Shown here: positions 56,532-64,000 of the stretch, piece after piece
How positions within the stretch are numbered: position 1 is the first letter of the stretch
Layout: every line of letters starts with the position of its first letter
Assembly: GCF_018145875.1 (NCBI RefSeq)
Contig: NZ_JAGSSV010000002.1
Span: 62,001 to 126,000 of the forward strand
Source: Marinomonas vulgaris
GTDB taxonomy: Bacteria > Pseudomonadota > Gammaproteobacteria > Pseudomonadales > Marinomonadaceae
DNA: 64,000 nt
Reading direction: 5' to 3'
The notes under the pieces: generated by a model
Database searches by the model: none
What the model saw: the letters and a program-made list of their open reading frames with translations, nothing else
What the model was told of the DNA's origin: nothing
Translations under genes and position numbers: made by a program

Positions 56532-57941
56532 ATGAATTTACCATTTTTTAAAGCACTAAGGCCTTTAACAGAATTGACCACAACGAGCCGACGCGTTGGT
56601 TTGGCCGTTGTAATGGGGTCTGCTTTGTTGTCGTCTGCAGCCTACGCCGAGCTGGATTACGCCGAAAAAGAAGAGTTGAAATTTGGCTTTATCAAATTAA
56701 CCGATATGGCGCCATTGGCGATCGCTTATGAAAAAGGCTATTTCGAAGACGAAGGTTTGTACGTCACGTTAGAAGCCCAAGCCAACTGGAAAGTGCTGTT
56801 GGACAGAGTCATCGATGGTCAGCTTGATGGCGCGCACATGTTAGCTGGTCAACCGCTAGGGGCGACCATCGGATACGGTACAAAAGCGCACATAGTGACG
56901 GCCTTTAGTATGGATTTAAACGGCAACGGCATTACGGTTTCCAACGATGTTTGGGATGAAATGAAGAAAAATATCCCGAACGATGCCGATGGAAAGCCAG
57001 TTCACCCAATCAGCGCCAGTGCATTAAAGCCTGTTATCGATGGCTACAAAGCTCAGGGTAAGCCGTTCAAAATGGGCATGGTATTCCCTGTTTCTACCCA
57101 TAACTATGAGCTGCGTTATTGGTTAGCGGCCGGTGGTGTTCACCCTGGTTATTATGCGCCAGCGCGCGGTGATACCAGCGGCCAAATTAACGCCGATGCC
57201 TTGTTGTCAGTAACGCCGCCACCGCAAATGCCGGCCACCATGGAAGCCGGTACGATTTCTGGTTATTGCGTAGGCGAGCCTTGGAATCAGCAAGCCGTCT
57301 TTAAAGGTATTGGTGTGCCTGTCATTACCGATTATGAAATCTGGAAAAACAACCCAGAAAAAGTCTTCGGTGTTAGCAATGAGTGGGCGGAGCAATACCC
57401 TAATACCCACATTCGTGTAGTGAAAGCCATGATTCGTGCGGCCAAATGGCTAGACGATAACAACAACGGCAACCGACCAGAAGCCGTTGAGATTTTGTCC
57501 CGTAGCCAATACGTCGGCGCGGATTACGACGTCATAGCCAACAGCATGACCGGCACATTCGAATACGAAAAAGGCGACAAACGTGAGATTCCTGATTTCA
57601 ACGTCTTCTTCCGTCATCACGCTACTTACCCTTACTACAGCGATGCCATTTGGTATTTAACGCAAATGCGCCGTTGGGGACAAATTGCTGAACCTAAATC
57701 GGATGAGTGGTTTATGAAGATTGCCAAAGAAGTCTATCGTCCAGATATTTACGCTCAAGCGGCGCAATCCTTGATTGAAGACGGTGTGATGCAAGCCACA
57801 GAGTTTCCAGATTTCACGACCGAAGACGGTTTTAAACCACCACAAAGTGAATTTATTGACGGTGTGATGTACGACGGCAAATACCCAAATGAGTATTTAA
57901 AGCGTTTTGACATTGGCTTAAAGGGCGACGATCAAGTCTAA
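56532..57941 (+). CDS. nrtA: Periplasmic nitrate-binding protein NrtA/NasF
   Basis: The 469-residue solute-binding protein delivers nitrate to the NrtBD ABC importer. An N-terminal signal with [10 protein letters not shown] and an AYA cleavage site near residue 39 suggests Tat export, as for other nitrate-binding proteins. Family motifs are [41 protein letters not shown] and [15 protein letters not shown]. Three ATG codons are in tandem; the third (56532) has GGAG at ideal distance. It is the first structural gene behind the NasT attenuator. Confidence 0.93.
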   Translation: MNLPFFKALRPLTELTTTSRRVGLAVVMGSALLSSAAYAELDYAEKEELKFGFIKLTDMAPLAIAYEKGYFEDEGLYVTLEAQANWKVLLDRVIDGQLDGAHMLAGQPLGATIGYGTKAHIVTAFSMDLNGNGITVSNDVWDEMKKNIPNDADGKPVHPISASALKPVIDGYKAQGKPFKMGMVFPVSTHNYELRYWLAAGGVHPGYYAPARGDTSGQINADALLSVTPPPQMPATMEAGTISGYCVGEPWNQQAVFKGIGVPVITDYEIWKNNPEKVFGVSNEWAEQYPNTHIRVVKAMIRAAKWLDDNNNGNRPEAVEILSRSQYVGADYDVIANSMTGTFEYEKGDKREIPDFNVFFRHHATYPYYSDAIWYLTQMRRWGQIAEPKSDEWFMKIAKEVYRPDIYAQAAQSLIEDGVMQATEFPDFTTEDGFKPPQSEFIDGVMYDGKYPNEYLKRFDIGLKGDDQV

Positions 57942-57953
57942 ATAGGTTGGTAT

Positions 57954-57978
57954 GAGCGGCCGCGCACAGTGGCCGCTC
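57954..57978 (+). other. Perfect hairpin between nrtA and nrtB
   Basis: GAGCGGCC (57954-57961) and GGCCGCTC (57971-57978) form an 8-bp stem with a 9-base loop and no U-tract. Such intercistronic hairpins often stabilise the upstream mRNA so that binding protein exceeds permease; that role is inferred. Confidence 0.7.
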
Positions 57979-58016
57979 TCTGATCTACACATTACGAGTC
58001 ATACAAGGTGAAAAAA

Positions 58017-58988
58017 ATGATACTACCAACTCTAACCATGGCCAGTGTAAAAGAGAAGCTCAGCGCCTTTTCTTTTAAGGGGCTACTGCTGCCTCTGTTC
58101 GGCATCGTGATGTTTATTGTGTTGTGGCAAGCCGGAGCCAGCCGAGTGCACACTTCGTTGGGTGAGTTTCCGGGGCCTGTCGTGGTTTACGAGCAGTGGA
58201 ACAGCCTAGTAGCAGAGCACCAGCGTGAACGGGTAAAAGAAGACAAATTTTACGTCCGTCAAGAAGAGCGCATTGCTGAGCGTCAAGCGAAAGACCCAAG
58301 TTACGAAGGTAAGTTAAGAGATTACACCGGCAAGCCGACCTTTTTCGATCAAATATTTACTAGCCTTTATACGGTATTGGCAGGCTTTGGTTTGGCGAGC
58401 TTGATTGCGATTCCTCTGGGTATCTTGATTGGGTTGAATCGATCGGTTTACAGCGCATTAAACCCGGTGATTCAAGTGTTTAAGCCCGTATCTCCGTTAG
58501 CTTGGCTGCCCTTGGTGACCATGGTGGTCAGTGCCAGCTATGTCTCGGACGATCCCATGTTTTCGAAGTCTTTTCTGACGTCTATGTTTACCGTGACCTT
58601 GTGTTGCATGTGGCCGACCTTGATTAATACGGCCGTTGGCGTTGCGGCAATAGAAAAAGATTTACTCAATGTATCTAAGGTTTTGCAGCTTAACTGGGTG
58701 ACTCATGTGATGAAAATCGTCATCCCTTCTGCGATTCCACTGATGTTTACCGGTCTGCGCTTGTCTTTAGGGATCGCCTGGATGGTGCTGATCGCAGCGG
58801 AAATGCTGGCGCAAAACCCTGGCTTAGGGAAGTTTGTGTGGGATGAATTCCAAAACGGCAGTTCCAACTCCCTTGGTCGAATCATGGTGGCCGTGTTGAT
58901 GATTGGTTTTATCGGCTATTTATTAGATCGAGTCATGCTCACGATTCAACGTTTTGTTTCTTGGGATAAAACACAATTATTGCGCTAA
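58017..58988 (+). CDS. nrtB: Nitrate ABC transporter permease NrtB/NasE
   Basis: The 323-residue permease has about six TM segments with a periplasmic region between TM1 (about 26-42) and TM2 (about 115-135). The ABC permease EAA-like loop contains VAAIEKDLLNVSKVLQLNW, and the end has AAEMLAQNPGLGKFVWDEFQNGS, the nitrate/taurine family signature. ATG 58017 is preceded by AAGGTG; a GTG at 58008 is also in frame. It pairs with the nrtD ATPase. Confidence 0.92.
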   Translation: MILPTLTMASVKEKLSAFSFKGLLLPLFGIVMFIVLWQAGASRVHTSLGEFPGPVVVYEQWNSLVAEHQRERVKEDKFYVRQEERIAERQAKDPSYEGKLRDYTGKPTFFDQIFTSLYTVLAGFGLASLIAIPLGILIGLNRSVYSALNPVIQVFKPVSPLAWLPLVTMVVSASYVSDDPMFSKSFLTSMFTVTLCCMWPTLINTAVGVAAIEKDLLNVSKVLQLNWVTHVMKIVIPSAIPLMFTGLRLSLGIAWMVLIAAEMLAQNPGLGKFVWDEFQNGSSNSLGRIMVAVLMIGFIGYLLDRVMLTIQRFVSWDKTQLLR

Positions 58989-59048
58989 ATAACGGATAGA
59001 ACTCTCGTTAAACAGCAAGATTCATACATTTTATTGGAGATCCACAGC

Positions 59049-59894
59049 ATGGCCACACATTTAGACATTAGCCAAATTTCTATTGAGTTCCCAACAGCAA
59101 AAGGCTCCTTTAAAGCCTTAGATAACGTAAGTTTGAAAATTGAAAAAGGAGAATTTGTGTCACTGATTGGCCACTCTGGCTGTGGCAAATCTACCGTGTT
59201 GAACATAGTCGCCGGTTTGTACGATGCCACTGAGGGCGGCATTTTACTCGATGGAAAAGAAGTGAAAGGCCCAGGTCCAGAGCGTGCTGTAGTCTTCCAA
59301 AACCATTCGCTTTTGCCTTGGCTCACCGCTTACCAAAACGTCGAATTGGCCGTGAAGCAAGTGTTTAGAAAAACCAAAACCAAGAAAGAAATGCACGAGT
59401 GGATTATGCACAATCTTGAGTTGGTTCACATGACGCACGCCGCTGATAAGCGTCCCGATGAAATATCCGGCGGTATGAAACAGCGTGTTGGTATCGCCCG
59501 TGCCTTGGCGATGGAGCCAAGTGTTCTGTTAATGGATGAGCCTTTTGGTGCGCTAGACGCTCTAACACGAGCTCACCTACAAGACTCTCTGATGGAGATT
59601 CAAAAAGACCTCAATAATACCGTGATCATGATCACCCACGATGTGGACGAAGCCGTCTTGTTGTCAGATCGCATTGTGATGATGACGAATGGCCCCGCTG
59701 CTAGCGTGGGAGAAATTTTGCATGTGGATATAGAGCGACCAAGGGAGCGTTTGGCCTTGGCGAACGACCCTAGATACGTAGATTATCGCACGCAAGTCTT
59801 GACCTTTTTATACGAAAAACAACGCAAGGTTGAGCCTATTCATGCGGCTTCAGCGTCGACAAAGACAAAAACAGCGAAAGCCGCTCATGCCTAA
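59049..59894 (+). CDS. nrtD: Nitrate ABC transporter ATPase NrtD/NasD
   Basis: The 281-residue ATPase powers nitrate import. Walker A is GHSGCGKSTVLN, the Q-loop VFQNHSLLPWLTAYQNV, signature SGGMKQRVGIARALAM, Walker B VLLMDEPFGALD and switch His MITHDVDEAV. ATG 59049 has GGAG nine bases upstream; a TTG at 59034 is in frame but overlaps that SD. There is no C-terminal NrtA-like domain, so it is NrtD rather than NrtC. The stop overlaps the next start by 8 bases. Confidence 0.93.
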   Translation: MATHLDISQISIEFPTAKGSFKALDNVSLKIEKGEFVSLIGHSGCGKSTVLNIVAGLYDATEGGILLDGKEVKGPGPERAVVFQNHSLLPWLTAYQNVELAVKQVFRKTKTKKEMHEWIMHNLELVHMTHAADKRPDEISGGMKQRVGIARALAMEPSVLLMDEPFGALDALTRAHLQDSLMEIQKDLNNTVIMITHDVDEAVLLSDRIVMMTNGPAASVGEILHVDIERPRERLALANDPRYVDYRTQVLTFLYEKQRKVEPIHAASASTKTKTAKAAHA

Positions 59895-61128
59895 TTCGAC
59901 TGATTCTATCGTCAAGCGACGCCTCGTGATTGTGGGGGCTGGCATGGCGGGCAGCAAATTGGCCTATGATCTTCAGCTAGCCCATGGGGATCAGTTTGAG
60001 ATTGTACTGATCGGTGAAGAGCCGCAAGTGGGCTACAACCGCATTATGCTGTCGTCTTTGCTCGCTAAGGACATTACTGCAGCCGACATGCCACTGGTGG
60101 ATACGAAAAAAATGCAGCGGTTGGGTGTGCAAATTGTTTCTAACGACCCGGTTAAGCAAATCGATACCGCAACAAAATGCCTCCATTTAGCCAGTGGTGA
60201 GCGCATCGCTTATGACCAGTTGGTCATGGCCACAGGATCTCGCGCCAGCATCTTGCCCATAGCTGGCGCCGATGCTGAAAACGTCATGGGGTTTCGGACT
60301 TGGCAAGATGTGAATGTCATGACGGCGTTGCCTAGAACGCAATCTGTGTGTGTGATTGGTGGTGGTTTATTGGGTCTTGAAGCCGCGGTTGGTCTGATTA
60401 AGCGCGGTCACAAGGTAACAGTGTTTCATCGTTCTGCGTGGCTGTTAAATCGTCAGTTAGATGAACCGGCCGCCGCGCTATTGCAAGCTCGACTCGCGCA
60501 AATGGGCATTGAATTTCGCTTAGGGGAGTCACCGGCTTCGTTTGGGCAAGAACAGGCTGGTCGTGTGTCCCATGTGGTTTGTCAAAATGGCGACCATCTT
60601 CCGGTGGATTTGGTGGTGATGGCTGCAGGTATTACGCCGGAAACGACGGTCGCAGAAGCGGCCGGTTTAGAGGTCAATCGCGCCATTGTGGTGGATGCCC
60701 ACATGCAAACCTCGCAACACGATATTTATGCGTTGGGGGAATGTTGTGAATTTGACCAGCAAACCTTTGGCCTAGTCGCTCCCATTTGGACGCAAATAAA
60801 AGTACTTATAAAGGTGTTGGTGAAAGATATGGCGAATTTTTCCATCACTCCGACACCCACTAAATTAAAAGTATCTGGGGTGGATTTGTTCTCAGTGGGC
60901 AGAATCCATCCGCAAAACGACGATGCCTGCATTGTGTTACATGATGTGGCGGGCAATCACTACCGCAAACTGGTGATCAACGGCGGTCTACTGGTGGGCG
61001 TTATTTTGTATGGCAAGGTGGCCGATGGGAGCTGGTATTTCCAGCTCATTGAAAATAAGACCAATGTCTCTGACATGCTGGATTTACTGGTATTTGGTGA
61101 GGCGTATTGCCGCCCTCAAGTCGCTTAA
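59887..61128 (+). CDS. NasC-like FAD/NAD(P)H oxidoreductase
   Basis: The 413-residue flavoprotein resembles the N-terminal FAD/NADH half of NirB: LVIVGAGMAGSKLAYDL (FAD), VCVIGGGLLGLEAAVGLIKR (NADH) and DIYALGECCEF. No Bfd-type cysteine cluster or siroheme domain follows, unlike Klebsiella NasC. Position between nrtD and nirB equals nasC in nasFEDCBA, so it probably passes electrons from NADH to the assimilatory nitrate reductase NasA, which would lie beyond the right edge. ATG 59887 overlaps nrtD by 8 bases. Confidence 0.82.
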   Translation: MPNSTDSIVKRRLVIVGAGMAGSKLAYDLQLAHGDQFEIVLIGEEPQVGYNRIMLSSLLAKDITAADMPLVDTKKMQRLGVQIVSNDPVKQIDTATKCLHLASGERIAYDQLVMATGSRASILPIAGADAENVMGFRTWQDVNVMTALPRTQSVCVIGGGLLGLEAAVGLIKRGHKVTVFHRSAWLLNRQLDEPAAALLQARLAQMGIEFRLGESPASFGQEQAGRVSHVVCQNGDHLPVDLVVMAAGITPETTVAEAAGLEVNRAIVVDAHMQTSQHDIYALGECCEFDQQTFGLVAPIWTQIKVLIKVLVKDMANFSITPTPTKLKVSGVDLFSVGRIHPQNDDACIVLHDVAGNHYRKLVINGGLLVGVILYGKVADGSWYFQLIENKTNVSDMLDLLVFGEAYCRPQVA

Positions 61129-61184
61129 TTCAGGTGTTTAGAGTCTGTTAGCCATTTGGCAAGTATTAAAGCAAGGGGAATACA

Positions 61185-63743
61185 ATGACGTCTACAGTGT
61201 CTTTTCTTACAACCAAACCGCACCTCGTGGTGATCGGCAACGGTATGGTGGGCCACCATTTTGTTGAACAATTGATTGAGCAGTCAGGCCATCAAGTCTT
61301 TGATATTAGTGTCTTTGGCGAAGAGTCTTATCTCGCCTACGACCGTGTGCATCTGAGCGAATACTTTACTGGTAAGGGCGCCGCGGATTTGGCCATGACA
61401 GATGGTCGTTTGTACGACGAACATGGCATACGTTACTTTACCAACAGTTTGGTGACTGAGATCGATCGTGCGGAACATCGCTTAGTACTGCAAAACGGTG
61501 AAACTGTACCTTACGATAAGCTAATTTTAGCGACGGGTTCTTATCCTTTCGTTCCGCCGATTCCAGGTCACCAGCGTGACAATGCCTTTGTTTATCGTAC
61601 CTTGGATGATTTGGACGCTATTCGCGAGTGCGCCAATAAAGTGACACGCGGCACCGTCGTCGGTGGCGGTTTGCTTGGTTTAGAAGCCGCCAATGCATTA
61701 AAGAATTTAGGATTAGAAACCAGCGTGGTGGAATTTGCACCACGCCTAATGCCGGTGCAGCTGGATGACAAAGGCGGTTCGGTACTAAAAGGTATGATTG
61801 AAGGGCTAGGCGTTAAGGTCTACACAGACACGGCCACCAAAGAGATTGTGGCGGGTGATGACGCCTTTCATCGTATGAATTTTGCTGATGGCACGCACCT
61901 TGAAACCGATTTGATTTTGTTCTCTGCTGGTATTCGACCTCAAGATGCCTTGGCGCGCCAATCTGGTTTGGACATTGGTGAGCGCGGCGGCATTAGTGTG
62001 AATAATCACTGCTTGACGAGCGATGATCACATTTACGCGATTGGCGAATGTGCTCTGTGGGAAAACCGTATTTTTGGTCTAGTTGCGCCGGGTTATGCCA
62101 TGGCCAAAGCTGCGGTTGGCCATTTGTTGGGTCATGCAGGGGTGACCTTTATGGGCGCCGACATGAGCACCAAGTTGAAACTATTGGGATGCGATGTGGG
62201 TTCTGTGGGCGATGCCCATGCTCAATCTCAGGGTTGTAAAGTGTTTGTGTATCAAGACGAGATCAGTCAAAGCTATCGCAAAATGGTCGTGTCGGAAGAC
62301 GGTAAAAAATTGCTGGGTGCGGTCTTGGTTGGCGACAACAGTTATTACGACACCTTGTTGCAGTATTACTTAAATGCCATTGATTTACCCGATCAAGCCC
62401 AGTCGTTGATATTACCGACTATGGATGGCGCGCCAGCGGCGTTGGGCGTTGATGCTTTACCAGCTACAGCGTCAATTTGCAGTTGTCACAATGTGTCTAA
62501 ACAAGACATACATGACGCCGTGTGCAACGGAGCGTTGTCGGTGGCGGATGTAAAAGGCACAACCAAGGCGGGAACAGGGTGTGGCGGTTGCGCGGCTTTA
62601 TTAAAAAAGGTGGTTGATAATGAATTACTGGCGCTCGGGGTAGAAGTCAGTACCGACATTTGTGAGCACTTTGCCTATACCCGTCAGGATCTATACAACT
62701 TAGTCAAAGTGGAAGAAATCAAAAGCTTCGATGCCTTGTTGCATAAGCACGGTAAAGGCCATGGTTGTGAGATCTGTAAACCAGCCATTGGATCGATTTT
62801 AGCCAGTGTTTGGAACGATTATGTGTTGAAAAAAGAACACATTAGTTTGCAAGACACCAATGATCGCTTTTTAGCAAACATGCAAAAAGATGGCACTTAC
62901 TCCATTGTGCCGCGTATTCCTGGTGGTGAAATCACCCCAGATCGACTGATTGTATTAGGTCAGGTAGCCAAAGAGTATGGTCTTTATACTAAGGTCACAG
63001 GCGGTCAACGGATTGATTTATTTGGGGCTACCCTTCCGCAATTGCCTGAAATTTGGGGCAAATTAATCAAGGCTGGCTTTGAAACGGGACAAGCTTATGG
63101 CAAGTCCTTGCGCACGGTGAAATCTTGTGTCGGCAGTACCTGGTGTCGTTATGGGGTAAACGACAGCATGACCATGGCGATTGATTTGGAGAATCGTTAT
63201 AAGGGTTTGCGCTCGCCCCATAAAATCAAATTTGCTGTATCCGGCTGTACACGAGAATGCGCCGAAGCACAGAGCAAAGACATTGGTGTTATTGCCACCG
63301 AAGGCGGTTGGAACCTGTATGTGTGCGGAAATGGTGGCATGAAACCTCGACATGGGGACTTGTTCGCAACAGATTTAGACGACGCTACCTTGGTAAAATA
63401 CATCGACCGTGTGTTGATGTTTTACACCAAAACAGCCGATCGTCTGCAACGGACCTCCGTATGGATGGACGGTTTAGAAGGCGGCTTAGACTATCTAAAA
63501 AGTGTCGTGATTGATGACAAGTTGGGCTTATGTGCTGAGCTGGAAGCGCGCATGCAACATGTGGTCGATACCTTTCAATGTGAATGGAAAACAACACTTG
63601 AAGATGAAGACGCACTGCAGACGTTCCGTCAATTTGTGAACCATGACGGCGATGATAATAATGTGGTGTTTGTCGAAGAGCGCGATCAAATGCGCCCCGC
63701 AACCGCATTGGAAAAACAACAACTTATTGCGAAGGTGGGTTAA
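61185..63743 (+). CDS. nirB: NADH-dependent nitrite reductase large subunit NirB
   Basis: The 852-residue enzyme reduces nitrite to ammonium with six electrons from NADH in the cytosol. The FAD and NAD domains come first (VVIGNGMVGHHF; VVGGGLLGLEAANAL), then a Bfd-like [2Fe-2S] domain (SICSCHNVSKQD, TGCGGCAALL), the sulfite/nitrite reductase half-domain and the siroheme/[4Fe-4S] site (SCVGSTWCRYG and VSGCTRECAEAQ). Length matches E. coli NirB (847). Note the 4-base gap to nirD. Confidence 0.96.
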   Translation: MTSTVSFLTTKPHLVVIGNGMVGHHFVEQLIEQSGHQVFDISVFGEESYLAYDRVHLSEYFTGKGAADLAMTDGRLYDEHGIRYFTNSLVTEIDRAEHRLVLQNGETVPYDKLILATGSYPFVPPIPGHQRDNAFVYRTLDDLDAIRECANKVTRGTVVGGGLLGLEAANALKNLGLETSVVEFAPRLMPVQLDDKGGSVLKGMIEGLGVKVYTDTATKEIVAGDDAFHRMNFADGTHLETDLILFSAGIRPQDALARQSGLDIGERGGISVNNHCLTSDDHIYAIGECALWENRIFGLVAPGYAMAKAAVGHLLGHAGVTFMGADMSTKLKLLGCDVGSVGDAHAQSQGCKVFVYQDEISQSYRKMVVSEDGKKLLGAVLVGDNSYYDTLLQYYLNAIDLPDQAQSLILPTMDGAPAALGVDALPATASICSCHNVSKQDIHDAVCNGALSVADVKGTTKAGTGCGGCAALLKKVVDNELLALGVEVSTDICEHFAYTRQDLYNLVKVEEIKSFDALLHKHGKGHGCEICKPAIGSILASVWNDYVLKKEHISLQDTNDRFLANMQKDGTYSIVPRIPGGEITPDRLIVLGQVAKEYGLYTKVTGGQRIDLFGATLPQLPEIWGKLIKAGFETGQAYGKSLRTVKSCVGSTWCRYGVNDSMTMAIDLENRYKGLRSPHKIKFAVSGCTRECAEAQSKDIGVIATEGGWNLYVCGNGGMKPRHGDLFATDLDDATLVKYIDRVLMFYTKTADRLQRTSVWMDGLEGGLDYLKSVVIDDKLGLCAELEARMQHVVDTFQCEWKTTLEDEDALQTFRQFVNHDGDDNNVVFVEERDQMRPATALEKQQLIAKVG

Positions 63744-63746
63744 AAA

Positions 63747-64000
63747 ATGGCGATGGCATGGAAATCAATCTGTAAGCAAAGTGATTTGGTCGCTGGGGCT
63801 GGCGTCGCGGCCATGGTGAATGGCGAGCAAGTGGCGCTCTTTTATGTGCCTGAATCCGAGCATCAAGTATTTGCGATTGGTAACTGGGATCCGCTTGGCA
63901 AAGCCAATGTGTTGTCTCGCGGTCTGGTGGCGCATTTACAAGATAAATGGGTTGTGGCGAGCCCTTTATACAAGCAGCATTTTGAACTGACCTCTGGGCA
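63747..64000 (+). CDS. nirD: Nitrite reductase small subunit NirD (partial, runs off the right edge)
   Basis: The visible 84 residues form the Rieske-like beta fold of NirD (AMVNGEQVALFYVP, AIGNWDPLGKANVLSRGLV, PLYKQHFEL), lacking Rieske Cys-His ligands as expected. It supports NirB. It starts 3 bases after the nirB stop; ATG 63753 is an alternative. The remaining 25 residues or so, and presumably nasA and cobA-type genes, lie outside. Confidence 0.94.
   Translation, partial: MAMAWKSICKQSDLVAGAGVAAMVNGEQVALFYVPESEHQVFAIGNWDPLGKANVLSRGLVAHLQDKWVVASPLYKQHFELTSG

Overview
The window reads as one contiguous chromosomal segment of a marine gammaproteobacterium, most like Marinomonas or a close Oceanospirillales relative. 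The grounds are protein resemblance and gene order: gyrA-serC-pheA-tyrA/aroA-cmk-rpsA, proA-nadD-rsfS-rlmH-mrdA-rodA-mltB-rlpA-dacA-ybeD-lipB-lipA, gyrA divergent from ubiG, and a Pseudomonas-type lap adhesin-control cluster. The genus is an inference. I saw no rRNA, tRNA, CRISPR array, insertion sequence or phage gene.

Layout. 1-5560 (minus): a BaeSR-like two-component pair, an AEC-family permease and a DctB/DctD-like pair run together, the last gene cut by the window edge. 5875-10271: YeeN-type YebC protein, DUF1289, a glycosyltransferase, enoyl-ACP reductase FabV and an unknown secreted protein. 10327-14841 (minus): M16 protease, YciK, UbiG. 15207-25106: gyrA, then serine and aromatic amino acid genes (serC, pheA, tyrA-aroA fusion), cmk and rpsA with a structured leader. 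25252-26225 (minus): TrmO and a small unknown. 26357-37268: one long cell-wall, NAD, ribosome and lipoate operon. 37385-43207: speA, a candidate minus-strand small RNA, an acetyltransferase with an unusual N-terminal domain, parC, bfd. 43428-46602: FrnE-like protein, a TAG-like glycosylase, pdxJ, DTW protein, DUF1244. 46580-54142: lapG, lapD, a small unknown on the other strand, lapB, lapC and a LuxR-type regulator. 54365-64000: nitrate/nitrite assimilation (nasT, nasS, nrtA, nrtB, nrtD, a NasC-like flavoprotein, nirB, nirD cut by the edge).

How they work together. LapG (periplasmic protease), LapD (catalytically degenerate c-di-GMP receptor) and LapBC (type I export) should control retention of a large surface adhesin whose gene is not here. 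NasS and NasT should sense nitrate and release a terminator in the nrtA leader. That leader has a sigma-54 promoter signature, an ANTAR-type pair of small hairpins and a strong terminator that overlaps the second hairpin. The operon then imports nitrate and reduces nitrite to ammonium.

The most notable observations are: the full-length but motif-eroded EPSP synthase half of the TyrA-AroA fusion; the complete NasT attenuator; a minus-strand small-RNA candidate downstream of speA whose loops expose anti-Shine-Dalgarno sequence; and an ABM-like domain fused to a RimJ-type acetyltransferase. All family calls were made by eye without database searches.
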